Positions 7,821 through 17,327 of a stretch of 64,000 bases of DNA are shown piece after piece. The position numbers and the translations under genes are program-made. The DNA comes from Clostridia bacterium (GTDB lineage: Bacteria; Bacillota; Clostridia; Oscillospirales; Acutalibacteraceae). The notes beneath the pieces are model-generated. The model was not told where the DNA came from. It did no database searches and saw only the letters and a list, made by a program, of their open reading frames with translations. Each line of letters opens with the position of its first letter. Positions within the stretch are counted from its first letter, which is position 1. The DNA lies in assembly GCA_017454485.1 (NCBI GenBank), contig JAFTCX010000056.1, positions 62,001-126,000 of the forward strand, written 5' to 3'.

Positions 7821-10800
7821 TCAAGCGTCGATGGTTGAAATGTGCAGCGTGATCTCATCCAGCACATCCACCAGCGCGCGCACGGTATCCAGAGAAGTGA
7901 ACATGGTCACGTTGTTTTCAATCGCGCCGCGGCGAATTTGATAGCCGTCCTTCTCTTCGGCGGCCGCGCCGGTCTCACTGGTGTTGATCACGTAGGCCAC
8001 ATAGCCGCTGCGCAAAGATTCCAAAATTTCACTGTTGCCCTCGGAAAGCTTGTGCAACACATGGGTGCGGATGCCGTGCTGTTTCAAAAATGCTGCGGTA
8101 CCTGCAGTCGCTTCGATGTTGAAGCCGAGGTCATAAAATCTGCGGATGAGCGGCAGCGCTTCCTCCTTATCCTTGTCGGCGATGGTCGCAAAGACCGTGC
8201 CGTAGTTTTGCAGATGCATTCCCGACGCCTGCAGCGCTTTCCAAAGTGCGCGGTTGCGCTGGTCGTCGTAGCCGATCGCTTCGCCGGTGGATTTCATTTC
8301 CGGGGAAAGATAGGCGTCCAGACCGCGAATTTTGTTGAAGGAGAACACGGGCACTTTCACATACCAGCGTTTTTTCTCTGCGGGATAGATATCAAAGATG
8401 CCCTGCTCTTTCAGGCTCTTGCCGAGGATGACCTCTGTTGCGATGTCCGCAAGGCTGTAGCCGGTCGATTTTGAAAGGAAAGGTACCGTGCGGGAGGAAC
8501 GCGGATTGACTTCGATGATATAGACTTTTTCGTTTTTATCAACGATGAATTGAATGTTATAAAGGCCGACGATCCCGATGCCGAGGCCGAGCTTTTTCGC
8601 ATATTGCAGAATGATGCCCTTGACCTTATCGGAGATGCTGAAGGAGGGATAGACCGAGATGGAGTCGCCGGAATGGATGCCGGTGCGCTCCACAAGTTCC
8701 ATAATGCCCGGCACAAACACATCGCGGCCGTCGCAGATGGCGTCCACCTCGACTTCTTTGCCGGTGATGTATTTATCGACCAAAACCGGCTTGTCCTCGT
8801 CGATCTCCACGGCGGTTTTCAAATAATGGCGCAGTTGCTCCTCGTTGGAAACGATCTGCATGGCGCGGCCGCCGAGCACAAAGGACGGACGCACAAGCAC
8901 GGGATAGCCGATGCGCTGCGCCGCCGCAACACCGTCTTCGATCTTGGTGACAGCCTGTCCTTCCGGCTGCGGGATGTTCAGCTCCTTGAGCAGCTTTTCA
9001 AACAGATCGCGGTTTTCGGCGCGATCGATCGCCGCACAGTCGGTACCGATGATATTCACGCCGCGCTCCATCAAAGGCGACGCAAGGTTGATGGCCGTTT
9101 GGCCACCGAGAGAAGCGATCACACCTTCGGGCTGTTCAAAGTCCACAATGTTCATCACATCCTCAGGCGTGAGCGGCTCAAAATAGAGCTTGTCGGACGT
9201 TGTGTAGTCTGTGGACACCGTTTCGGGGTTGTTGTTGATGATGATGGATTCATAGCCGCTCTTGCGGATCGTCATCACCGCGTGGACCGTGGAATAATCG
9301 AATTCCACGCCCTGCCCGATGCGGATGGGGCCGGCGCCGAGCACAACGGTCTTTTTCTTGCCGGTCAAGCGGGAATCGTTTGTGCCGGTGTAGGAGGAAT
9401 ACAGATACGGAATATAGGTGCCGGTATGCAGGGTATCGACCATACGGAACACGGGCTTGATGTCGTTTGCCTTGCGCAGCGCCGTCACGTCCAGCTCTTT
9501 GCACTTCCAAAGCTTTGCAATATACTTATCGCAGAAGCCGAGCACCTTCGCTTTTTTGAGCACGTCGATGCTGTTTTTGTTCGCCGAAAGCTTTTCTTCC
9601 ATGCGAATGATATGAACGATCGCTTCAAGGAACAGCGGCGTGATCATCGTGATCTTATAGATTTCGTCCACACTGACGCCGCGACGCAGCGCTTCGGTAA
9701 CAGCGAAGATCTCGTCGGCACGGAAATCCTTGATATAAGCCAGCAGCTCTTCTGTTGAAAAGCTGTCGAATTTTGCCATGTGGAAGTGGCACACGCCGAT
9801 CTCCAGCGAACGCACGGATTTGAGCATACACTCTTCGAGCGTGGCGCCGATGCCCATCACTTCGCCGGTGGCCTTCATCTGTGTGCCGAGCAGGTTCGGC
9901 ACGGTTGTGAATTTATCGAACGGGAAGCGCGGGAATTTTGCAACCACATAATCAAGCTGCGGCTCGATTGCTGCCGTGCCGCCTGCCACGGGAATCTCTT
10001 CCAGCGCCATACCCATGGCGATTTTCGCCGTCACACGCGCAATGGGATAACCCGACGCCTTGCTCGCGAGCGCGGAGGAGCGCGACACGCGCGGATTGAC
10101 TTCGATCAGATAATACTTGCTGGAAAACGGATCGAGCGCAAACTGCACGTTGCAGCCGCCTTCGATTTTCAGCGCGCGGATGATCTTGATGGCGGAATCG
10201 TTGAGCATCTTGAGGTCGTGCTCGTTGAGCGACATGATCGGCGCAACCACGATGGAGTCGCCGGTGTGAACGCCGACCGGATCCACATTTTCCATACCGC
10301 AGATCGTGATGGCGTGATCGTTGGAGTCGCGCATGACCTCGAATTCGATCTCCTTGTAGCCTTTGACGCTCTTTTCCACAAGCACCTGATGCACCGGGGA
10401 AAGCGCAAAGCCGTTTTTGGCAACCTCGATCAGCTCTTCTTCGTTATACGCAAAACCGCCGCCGGTGCCGCCGAGGGTGAACGCCGGACGCAGTACAACG
10501 GGATACCCGATGTGCTTTGCGGCTGCGACGGCCTCGTCGAGGTTATAGGTGATCTCCGAGGGGATGACCGGCTCGCCGATCTCCTCGCAGAGCTCTTTGA
10601 ATTTTTCGCGGTCCTCCGCTTTTTCAATGCTATCGCTGCTTGTGCCGAGCAACAGTGTGTGGCATTCGCGCAAAATGCCCTTCTTTTCAAGCTGCATGGC
10701 GAGGTTCAAACCTGTTTGTCCGCCGATGCCGGGAACGATGGCATCCGGGCGTTCATAGCGCATGATTTTTGCAATATATTCCAGCGTTAGCGGCTCCATG

Positions 10801-10994
10801 TAGACCTTGTCGGCAATGACAGTGTCGGTCATGATCGTGGCAGGGTTGGAGTTGCAGAGAATGACCTCGTAGCCCTCCTCTTTCAGCGCCAGACACGCCT
10901 GTGTGCCGGCGTAGTCAAATTCCGCAGCCTGACCGATGACAATAGGGCCGGAGCCGATGATCAGTACTTTTTTGATGTCGGTACGTTTCGCCAT
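7821..10994 (-). CDS. carB: Carbamoyl-phosphate synthase large subunit
   Basis: 1057 residues, full length. It has two tandem ATP-grasp halves, each opening with a matching nucleotide-site motif (IGSGPIVIGQAAEFDY near the N-terminus, LGAGPIRIGQGVEFDY near 560), and a C-terminal allosteric MGS-like domain (about 930-1057). It makes carbamoyl phosphate but needs ammonia from the small subunit CarA, which is absent from this operon. The ATG at 10994 has AGGAGG 9 bases upstream; an earlier in-frame ATG at 11015 lacks that spacing. It follows pyrC. Confidence 0.97.
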   Translation of the reverse strand: MAKRTDIKKVLIIGSGPIVIGQAAEFDYAGTQACLALKEEGYEVILCNSNPATIMTDTVIADKVYMEPLTLEYIAKIMRYERPDAIVPGIGGQTGLNLAMQLEKKGILRECHTLLLGTSSDSIEKAEDREKFKELCEEIGEPVIPSEITYNLDEAVAAAKHIGYPVVLRPAFTLGGTGGGFAYNEEELIEVAKNGFALSPVHQVLVEKSVKGYKEIEFEVMRDSNDHAITICGMENVDPVGVHTGDSIVVAPIMSLNEHDLKMLNDSAIKIIRALKIEGGCNVQFALDPFSSKYYLIEVNPRVSRSSALASKASGYPIARVTAKIAMGMALEEIPVAGGTAAIEPQLDYVVAKFPRFPFDKFTTVPNLLGTQMKATGEVMGIGATLEECMLKSVRSLEIGVCHFHMAKFDSFSTEELLAYIKDFRADEIFAVTEALRRGVSVDEIYKITMITPLFLEAIVHIIRMEEKLSANKNSIDVLKKAKVLGFCDKYIAKLWKCKELDVTALRKANDIKPVFRMVDTLHTGTYIPYLYSSYTGTNDSRLTGKKKTVVLGAGPIRIGQGVEFDYSTVHAVMTIRKSGYESIIINNNPETVSTDYTTSDKLYFEPLTPEDVMNIVDFEQPEGVIASLGGQTAINLASPLMERGVNIIGTDCAAIDRAENRDLFEKLLKELNIPQPEGQAVTKIEDGVAAAQRIGYPVLVRPSFVLGGRAMQIVSNEEQLRHYLKTAVEIDEDKPVLVDKYITGKEVEVDAICDGRDVFVPGIMELVERTGIHSGDSISVYPSFSISDKVKGIILQYAKKLGLGIGIVGLYNIQFIVDKNEKVYIIEVNPRSSRTVPFLSKSTGYSLADIATEVILGKSLKEQGIFDIYPAEKKRWYVKVPVFSFNKIRGLDAYLSPEMKSTGEAIGYDDQRNRALWKALQASGMHLQNYGTVFATIADKDKEEALPLIRRFYDLGFNIEATAGTAAFLKQHGIRTHVLHKLSEGNSEILESLRSGYVAYVINTSETGAAAEEKDGYQIRRGAIENNVTMFTSLDTVRALVDVLDEITLHISTIDA

Positions 10995-11024
10995 AAGAAG
11001 TTCCTCCTGTTTCAATGCATTTGC

Positions 11025-12242
11025 TTAGATTTTTTGATATACAATTTTGCCGTCGTGCACCGTCAGCAGGCATTCGCCATAGAGCTTTTCATGCAGGAAC
11101 GGCGTGGATTTTCCTTTGGAAAGAAGGCTTTCTTCGGTCACAGTCCAAGTCGTGTCGAGCGACCAGACGGAGAAGCTGTTTTTATCGGGCAGCGCAAAGC
11201 GGTTACGCGGCGCAGCCGTCAGTTTTTGAATGATCCAATCAAGCGGCACGACGCCGGGCTTTACCAAATAGGTATACAGCACGGAAAACGCCGTTTCCAG
11301 CCCGACGATGCCGAACGCCGAGCCGGCGAGCCCTTTTGCTTTTTCCGCGGCGGAATGCGGCGCGTGATCTGTTGCAATCATGTCGATCGTTCCGTCAAGC
11401 AACCCCTGCAAAAGCGCGTTTTTATCTTCGGCAGAGCGCAGCGGCGGATTCATTTTAAAGCGCCCGTCCTCCTGCAGGTCGTCTTCGCAAAGCACAAGAT
11501 AATGCGGTGCGGTTTCGCAAGTGACATTCACGCCGCGGCGTTTCGCGTCACGGATCAGTTCCACGCTCTCTTTTGCAGAGATGTGGCAAACATGATAGGC
11601 GCAGCCGGTTTGCTCTGCAAGCGCGAGATCGCGTTCGATCATTTTCCATTCGCTTTCAGAGCAGATGCCCTTGTGCCCGTGCGCTTTTGCATAGCGGCCG
11701 TCGTGGATATAACCGCCGCGCAGCAGCTCGTTGACCTCGCAGTGCGCCGCAAAGACCTTGCCCAGCGCTTTGACCCGCTGCATCCCCTGCCGCATCACTT
11801 CATCGCTTTGTACGCCTCTGCCATCGTCCGAAAACGCAGCCACATCCTTTGCCATTTCTTCAAGCGCGGAAAGCGTCTGCCCGCGTTCGCCGACCGTCAG
11901 AGCGCCGTATGGCACAACGTCGATCACAGCGCCGGAACGGATGAGCGACAGCTCATCGCGCAAATGCGACGCGCAATCCGGCACCGGGTTCAGGTTCGGC
12001 ATGGTGCAAACGGTGGTATAACCGCCGTGCGCCGCAGCAAGAGAGCCGGTTTGGATCGTTTCTTTATAAGAAAAACCCGGCTCACGAAAATGCACATGCA
12101 CATCGCAAAAGCCGGGAAAAACGGAAAGAGGGGTCTTGTCGGCGGCGGCAAGAACACTGTCGGGGAGCAAGGACAGTTCCGCCGCAGGGCAAAGAGAAGT
12201 ATCAATGTTTTGAATGGTGGCGGAAATCATGGTGTTTGCCAT
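11025..12242 (-). CDS. pyrC: Dihydroorotase
   Basis: 405 residues from the ATG at 12242, which follows GAAAGGAACGGCT. It cyclises carbamoyl-aspartate to dihydroorotate. It is an amidohydrolase with the metal motif DVHVHFREPG (about 50-59), later histidines (AAHCEVN, CHISA) and ATDHAPH near the C-terminus, as in class I dihydroorotases. It is the first gene of the pyrimidine operon, behind a strong promoter and a structured leader. Confidence 0.95.
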   Translation of the reverse strand: MANTMISATIQNIDTSLCPAAELSLLPDSVLAAADKTPLSVFPGFCDVHVHFREPGFSYKETIQTGSLAAAHGGYTTVCTMPNLNPVPDCASHLRDELSLIRSGAVIDVVPYGALTVGERGQTLSALEEMAKDVAAFSDDGRGVQSDEVMRQGMQRVKALGKVFAAHCEVNELLRGGYIHDGRYAKAHGHKGICSESEWKMIERDLALAEQTGCAYHVCHISAKESVELIRDAKRRGVNVTCETAPHYLVLCEDDLQEDGRFKMNPPLRSAEDKNALLQGLLDGTIDMIATDHAPHSAAEKAKGLAGSAFGIVGLETAFSVLYTYLVKPGVVPLDWIIQKLTAAPRNRFALPDKNSFSVWSLDTTWTVTEESLLSKGKSTPFLHEKLYGECLLTVHDGKIVYQKI

Positions 12243-12267
12243 AGCCGTTCCTTTCCGAAGCAAAGAA

Positions 12268-12289
12268 ATGCCCGACCGGAGTCGGGCAT
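12268..12289 (-). terminator. Leader terminator/attenuator before pyrC
   Basis: A perfect 9-bp stem (ATGCCCGAC with GTCGGGCAT) and 4-base loop, followed on the minus strand by TTCTTTG, sits 26 bases before pyrC. It is GC-rich enough to act as an intrinsic terminator, though the U-tract is imperfect. Its place between promoter and first gene suggests attenuation. Confidence 0.6.
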
Positions 12290-12303
12290 AGCATCATAAA
12301 ACT

Positions 12304-12357
12304 GCGCAGTGATCTGCGCTGCATAAAATATGAACTCTTGCCGATCTCTCAGTATCG
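12304..12357 (-). promoter_or_regulatory. Two upstream leader hairpins of the pyrimidine operon
   Basis: Going downstream on the minus strand, a small hairpin CGAT-ACTGAGAG-ATCG (12342-12357) is followed by GCGCAG-ATCA-CTGCGC (12304-12319). The loop ACTGAGAGA resembles the CCAGAGAGG core of PyrR-binding loops, but the match is weak and the stem short. The order hairpin, hairpin, terminator is what attenuation control would look like. Confidence 0.4.
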
Positions 12358-12378
12358 TCTTAAAGATTTGTTGTGTTG

Positions 12379-12407
12379 ATTATATCACAGCCGCGTTTAA
12401 TTGTCAA
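12379..12407 (-). promoter_or_regulatory. Sigma-A promoter of the pyrimidine operon
   Basis: A perfect TTGACA (12402-12407) and perfect TATAAT (12379-12384) on the minus strand with 17-base spacing. The predicted leader is about 130 bases. Confidence 0.88.
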
Positions 12408-12474
12408 CGAGAAGCGGGGAAAATATTTTGTGTTTTTCCGTCAAAAAATCAGCAATATTTCACAAGATGTTGAT

Positions 12475-13089
12475 TCAGCCGAGGATCACCTTTTTGATCG
12501 CGCCGAGCAGCTCGTCATAGGTTTCAAATGCCGGAATGTCGGGATAATCCTTTTTGATGTGCTCTGTGCTCTTGAACAAAAAGCCCGCCTTGCTCGCCTG
12601 AATCATGCCCAAGTCGTTATAGCTGTCGCCGGAAGCGATTGTTTCAAAGCCGATCGACTGAAGCGCCTTGACGGTGGTATACTTCGATTTTTCAACGCGC
12701 ATATGGAAACCTGTGATCTCGCCGTTCCGCGCAACCTCCAGTGTGTTGCAGAAAATCGTCGGCATGCCGAGCTTTTTCATCAGCGGCGCGGCAAACTGGG
12801 TGAAGGTGTCGCTGAGGATGATGACCTGGCTGAACGAGCGCAATTCATCCAAAAAAGCTTTTGCGCCCTGCATCGGTTCAATGCGCTCAATGACCGCCTG
12901 AATCTCTTTCAGGCCGAGCCCGTGCTCTTTGAGAATGTCAAGACGGTAGCGCATGAGCTTGTCATAATCCGGCTCGTCGCGCGTTGTTTTTTTCAGTTCG
13001 GGAATGCCGGTTTCCTCTGCAAAAGCGATCCAGATCTCCGGAACCAGCACGCCTTCCATGTCAAGACAGGTGATATACATTTCGTTCAT
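12475..13089 (-). CDS. thrH: ThrH-type phosphoserine phosphatase / homoserine phosphotransferase
   Basis: 204 residues, HAD superfamily. The opening CLDMEGVLVPEIWIAFAE, then RDEPDYDKLM, VILSDTF and SGDSYNDLGM match the ThrH branch, whose characterised member dephosphorylates phosphoserine and can pass the phosphate to homoserine. The nucleophile aspartate lies in LDMEG, a ThrH-like variant of DxDGT. I chose the ATG at 13089 (AAAGGAATTTTCTT before it) over a longer frame that overlaps rmlA. It is last of a leftward gene run; no serine or threonine genes adjoin it. Confidence 0.85.
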   Translation of the reverse strand: MNEMYITCLDMEGVLVPEIWIAFAEETGIPELKKTTRDEPDYDKLMRYRLDILKEHGLGLKEIQAVIERIEPMQGAKAFLDELRSFSQVIILSDTFTQFAAPLMKKLGMPTIFCNTLEVARNGEITGFHMRVEKSKYTTVKALQSIGFETIASGDSYNDLGMIQASKAGFLFKSTEHIKKDYPDIPAFETYDELLGAIKKVILG

Positions 13090-13106
13090 AAGAAAATTCC
13101 TTTCGA

Positions 13107-13991
13107 TTAGTATTTGAAGTTCCCCTCGGCAACACGCTTGAGGTGCGCGCCGTAGGGCGATTTTCCATAGGTTTTTGCACAATCAAGCAGCGCCTCTTTT
13201 GAGATCCAGCCGTTGAGCAGTGCAATCTCTTCCGGCGCGGAGATGAGAATCCCCTGCCGCCGTTCCACCATGCCGACATAGTTCGACGCTTCCAGCAAGC
13301 TCTCCATCGTGCCGGTGTCCAGCCATGCATAGCCGCGCCCGAGCAGCTTGACGGAAAGGCGGTTTTCCGCAAGAAAAAGCTTGTTCAAGTCGGTGATCTC
13401 CAGTTCGCCGCGCGCCGAGGGCTTGATTTTTTTTGCCTTTTCACAGACCGTATGATCGTAAAAATACAGCCCCGTCACGCAGTAATTGGATTTCGGGTGC
13501 GCCGGTTTTTCTTCGATGGAAACGACGTTTTCGTTTTCGTCAAATTCCACCACGCCAAAGCGTTCGGGATCGTCCACATGATAGCCGAATACCGTTGCAA
13601 TGCCCTGTTCGGCGTTTGCGGCAGCTTCCTTGAGCATGCGGCGAAAACCGTTGCCGTAAAAGATATTGTCGCCGAGCACCATGGCGCAGCAATCGTTGCC
13701 GATGAAACTTTCACCGATCAGAAACGCCTGCGCAAGACCGTCCGGCGAGGGCTGTTCGGCATAGGAAAACGAAATGCCGAATTTACTGCCGTCGCCGAGC
13801 AGACGTTCAAAATTTGGCAGGTCCGTCGGCGTTGAAATGATCAGGATGTCGCGGATGCCGGCGAGCATCAGCGTGGACAGCGGATAATAGATCATCGGCT
13901 TATCATACACCGGCAAAAGCTGTTTGCTTGTGACCGAGGTGATCGGATAAAGCCGGGTACCGGCGCCGCCGGCAAGAATGATTCCTTTCAT
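13107..13991 (-). CDS. rfbA: Glucose-1-phosphate thymidylyltransferase
   Basis: 294 residues, the usual RmlA length. It makes dTDP-glucose, the first step to dTDP-rhamnose. The nucleotidyl motif [11 protein letters not shown] (about 6-16), [20 protein letters not shown] and the EEKP motif are all present. The other dTDP-rhamnose genes (rfbB, C, D) are not in this window, so it stands alone between thrH and an ABC permease. Confidence 0.94.
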   Translation of the reverse strand: MKGIILAGGAGTRLYPITSVTSKQLLPVYDKPMIYYPLSTLMLAGIRDILIISTPTDLPNFERLLGDGSKFGISFSYAEQPSPDGLAQAFLIGESFIGNDCCAMVLGDNIFYGNGFRRMLKEAAANAEQGIATVFGYHVDDPERFGVVEFDENENVVSIEEKPAHPKSNYCVTGLYFYDHTVCEKAKKIKPSARGELEITDLNKLFLAENRLSVKLLGRGYAWLDTGTMESLLEASNYVGMVERRQGILISAPEEIALLNGWISKEALLDCAKTYGKSPYGAHLKRVAEGNFKY

Positions 13992-14001
13992 GACTGCCTC
14001 C

Positions 14002-15567
14002 TTAACGGTTGTTGTTTTGCGAGGTTTCCAAAATGTTTCTGCAAAGGAAAATCAGCAGCATCGCAAGCAGAAGGTTCACCGCGAAAATCGCAAAGAATGA
14101 AAACGTGATGGACGCGAAGCCAAGATACACATAATAAAGCGCAACGCCGGCCGCAATCGCGGGAATGCTCGCAAGCAGACAAAACAGGAAATATACCATG
14201 ACAATGATCGCCTTGTTGTTCCCGTTTCCGCCAAGCAAGCGCGACAGCAGGAGATTGACGCCGATGAACAGCAAGCCGAAGCTGAAACGCGCTGTCATCA
14301 TGGCGATGCACGTCAGCCAGTCGCAGTCAATCAAAAACGGCAGCAGCACAAAATTCAGCACCGATTGCGCCGCAAGAGAGGGAAGCTGCTCTTTGATGGT
14401 ATAAAACAGCTTTTTGAACGGCGGCTCGGGGATCAGATAGACATAAGGCAGCGTCAGTTCTTTTGCCCAGCGGCCGGAGCCGACCGAAAGCACCATCATA
14501 TAGATGCTGAACGCAAACGCGCCGATCACGTCTTTGATAATGAGCGCAAACACGACGGTTGCCGCCGCAAAGATAACCGACATCAGATCAAACAGCAAAA
14601 AGCGGCTGCGGCGGTTTTCAATCGCGTGCTTCACACCGATGACCGCAGCGCCCTCGCCGCGCGACAGACCGGTCTTTCCGACTTTGACATTGCGCGGCGC
14701 AAGCTCCTGCGCTTTGCCTTCTTTTCGCGCGGTGATCGCAGAAAAGGAAACCTCCGCCGCCTTGAGCACGTCCTCATAAAAATCGATGCGCAGCAGTGAA
14801 ACGAGCACATAGTAAACGACAACACAGACAGCAAAGCAGCAAAGCGCGATCAAAACAGCATTCCAGCGCTGTGTCAACGCGCCCGCAACGCCAAAGCGCA
14901 AAAAGCCGACCACAGGAAGCAGATGCATCAGCGGACTGTTTGCCGCCGCAACAACGCGCGGCAGCAGCTCGCCCGGGCTTGACAGGACTTTTTCTGCAAA
15001 CAGCGCGAGAAAAACGACCCAGACCCCGTAAAAAATCACTTTTGCGATCCGGCATTTCCGGTCGCTGCCGGAGGTCAAAGAGTAAATGAGCATCGCAAGC
15101 ATCTGCGCAAGAAACACCGTCATCGCGTAGCCGATCACGATTGCAAGCAGCTTGATAAGCGATATCCCATATGCGCTGCGCAGCCAGGAATACTGATAAA
15201 CCAGCACGATGCCCAGCGAAAGCGCGTGTCCCATCTGGGAAAAAAGTCCGTAGGAAAGCATCGTTTTCGGACGGAACGGCGCGTCAAACAGCAAGTTGAC
15301 GTCCGACATGGAAAACATTGCAGCGCCGTTGACAAAGCCGTTTTTTGCAATCAGGATAAACACAACGGAGTAAATGCCGAGCAAAATCGCTTCCAGTTCG
15401 CCGAAATCACGCAGCGACTCCGATTCGCGGCTCAAATTGCCGGTCCAGATCACGAACACGGCAAGCGCCAGCACGACCAGCAGAACAATCAGCTCTGTCG
15501 GACGGTGAAAAATTTCTTTCACACGGTTTTTCAGCTTGCGCGAAACAAGATAAACCAGCGCGCTCAT
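14002..15567 (-). CDS. ABC exporter permease subunit
   Basis: 521 residues with about ten hydrophobic segments: a first block near residues 27-45, a cluster between about 60 and 260, and another between about 310 and 515. It resembles the large putative-ABC-exporter permeases of Clostridia. Its start overlaps the ATPase stop by 4 bases (ATGA), so the two form one transporter, presumably an exporter. No substrate can be named. Confidence 0.82.
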   Translation of the reverse strand: MSALVYLVSRKLKNRVKEIFHRPTELIVLLVVLALAVFVIWTGNLSRESESLRDFGELEAILLGIYSVVFILIAKNGFVNGAAMFSMSDVNLLFDAPFRPKTMLSYGLFSQMGHALSLGIVLVYQYSWLRSAYGISLIKLLAIVIGYAMTVFLAQMLAMLIYSLTSGSDRKCRIAKVIFYGVWVVFLALFAEKVLSSPGELLPRVVAAANSPLMHLLPVVGFLRFGVAGALTQRWNAVLIALCCFAVCVVVYYVLVSLLRIDFYEDVLKAAEVSFSAITARKEGKAQELAPRNVKVGKTGLSRGEGAAVIGVKHAIENRRSRFLLFDLMSVIFAAATVVFALIIKDVIGAFAFSIYMMVLSVGSGRWAKELTLPYVYLIPEPPFKKLFYTIKEQLPSLAAQSVLNFVLLPFLIDCDWLTCIAMMTARFSFGLLFIGVNLLLSRLLGGNGNNKAIIVMVYFLFCLLASIPAIAAGVALYYVYLGFASITFSFFAIFAVNLLLAMLLIFLCRNILETSQNNNR

Positions 15568-16262
15568 GCTGTTTCCCCGCTTTCCGTCAGCCGGAAGAAC
15601 AGCGTTTCAAGGCTCTCCTCGCTGACATCGGACGCAGCGCGTTCGGCAACGAACTTGCCGCTCTGCATAATATACGCCTTGTCCCAATAGTTTTCCACGG
15701 AATCGATCATGTGCGTGCTGATGAGCACCGTTGCGCCGCTGTCGCGCAATTCCATGAACACTTCCTTGAGCTGTTTGATCGCGTGCGGATCAAGGCCGAC
15801 CATCGGTTCGTCAAAGATCACAACCGACGGACGGTGCACGAGAGCGCAGCAGATGGAAAGCTTTTGCTGCATCCCCTTGGAAAGCTCCTTGCCGAGCTTA
15901 TCTTTTTTATCGAGCAGCTCAAAGCGTTCCAGGAGCCTTTCGGCAGTGCCGTCGTCCTGCAGACGATAGGCGCGCAGCATAAATTCCAGATGCTCGCCCA
16001 CGGTCAGCATATCGTAGACCGCCGGCATTTCGGGCACATAGCCAAGCGCGCGTTTCGCGTCGAGCGACTTGTTCGCGTATGTATCGATCAGGATCTCACC
16101 GTCAAAGCGCAACAGCCCCGCGATGCATTTGATGATCGTGGACTTACCCGCCCCGTTCGGGCCGAGCAAAACGGCGATTTCACCGTTTTTGATCTGAAAG
16201 CCGACATCCTCCACGGCGGTCAGCTTTCCGTATTTTTTTGTTACATGATTTACCTGCAGCAT
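15564..16262 (-). CDS. ABC transporter ATP-binding protein
   Basis: 232 residues. Walker A GPNGAGKST (about 34-42), signature LSKGMQQKL, Walker B VVIFDEPMVGLD and the switch histidine (STHM) are intact. The sequence resembles ATPases of the ABC-2 drug/antibiotic/heme export class. It is translationally coupled to the permease that follows and presumably energises it at the cytoplasmic membrane. Confidence 0.92.
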   Translation of the reverse strand: MLQVNHVTKKYGKLTAVEDVGFQIKNGEIAVLLGPNGAGKSTIIKCIAGLLRFDGEILIDTYANKSLDAKRALGYVPEMPAVYDMLTVGEHLEFMLRAYRLQDDGTAERLLERFELLDKKDKLGKELSKGMQQKLSICCALVHRPSVVIFDEPMVGLDPHAIKQLKEVFMELRDSGATVLISTHMIDSVENYWDKAYIMQSGKFVAERAASDVSEESLETLFFRLTESGETA

Positions 16263-16278
16263 ACAGTGCCTCCAAGCA

Positions 16279-17298
16279 TCAGATCAGTGCTTCAAATGCG
16301 GCAAGATTGTCCGGCGTGATGGCACGTTTTCCGTCTTCAATCTCGTGAACCATTTCCACAAGCAGGCTGTTGACCGGCGTAGCAACGCCGAACTGTCTGC
16401 CTTTTTCCACAAAATAGCCGTTGAAGATATCGATCTCGGTCTTTTCGCCCTTTTCCAGCGATTGCAGCGTCGAGGGCTTCACATCCATATATTTGGCTTT
16501 GACCGTAATGGAAACGACCATCTGGCAAATGGCGTTGTAGGGTTTATTGTTCATGAGCATCAGCAAATCGTAATAAAGCAGCTTGCCGTATTTCGGCACG
16601 CGAATGCCCATGGCACGCGCAACATACATTCCTTCACGCGCAATGGCAAGGAAGAGCCGCTTTGCTCTCGGGTCCTCAATGCATTTGCCGAGCACCTGTC
16701 CGGTGATGGCCGCAACAGCGTTGATGCAGGAATTGATGATGAGCTTGGAATACTGCTCGCGCGTGATGTCGTTCGAGATCGTTGTCGGCAGCACCGTTTG
16801 GAACATTTCGCAAAGCGCGTCAAGCTGCTTCGGATGCGCACCGCCCGGCATACCGATCACGAGTATGCCATCGCTCGTCATAGTCACATCGTTCGCCGCG
16901 TTGCGCGTGGCGCCGAAACCGATCATCACGCCGACAGCATGATTTCTGCCGACTACTTCGGCAAGATTGTTTGTCAGAATGCCGTTCTGCAGACCGACCA
17001 CAAGTCCGTCTTTGGAAAGAAGCGGCAAAATGGATTTCGCCACTGGAATCATCGCCTGATATTTCGTGGCGATCATGATCACGTCAAACGTCTGTCCCTG
17101 CAGCGCGTCAACGCTGTCATAGCAAGGGAAGTTCGCCGTCAATTCACCCTTCACGCCATGCAGGTGAAAGCCTTCTTTTTCAATCAGCTCTTTTGTCGCG
17201 GCGCTGTGGCAAAGGATAGAGATGTCGTAACCTGCTTTTTGTGCGAGCACAGCCATGCTTCCGCCGATGGCGCCCGCTCCGACCAACAATGTTTTCAT
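16279..17298 (-). CDS. Ketopantoate reductase family protein (PanE/ApbA-like)
   Basis: 339 residues. The N-terminal Rossmann fold opens with LLVGAGAIGGSMA (NADPH loop), and the C-terminal helical domain (about 180-320) matches PanE/ApbA, which reduces 2-dehydropantoate to pantoate for CoA. The segment NSCINAVAAITGQ fits the family's substrate region. No other pantothenate gene is near, and this family has many paralogues acting on other 2-oxo acids, so the substrate is open. Confidence 0.8.
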   Translation of the reverse strand: MKTLLVGAGAIGGSMAVLAQKAGYDISILCHSAATKELIEKEGFHLHGVKGELTANFPCYDSVDALQGQTFDVIMIATKYQAMIPVAKSILPLLSKDGLVVGLQNGILTNNLAEVVGRNHAVGVMIGFGATRNAANDVTMTSDGILVIGMPGGAHPKQLDALCEMFQTVLPTTISNDITREQYSKLIINSCINAVAAITGQVLGKCIEDPRAKRLFLAIAREGMYVARAMGIRVPKYGKLLYYDLLMLMNNKPYNAICQMVVSITVKAKYMDVKPSTLQSLEKGEKTEIDIFNGYFVEKGRQFGVATPVNSLLVEMVHEIEDGKRAITPDNLAAFEALI

Positions 17299-17327
17299 AA
17301 GCTTACTCCTTGATGATAGAAATAGTT

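Noticed and set aside
8550..10790. Long plus-strand frames of 336-402 codons
   Set aside because: They are antisense to carB and have no start signals.
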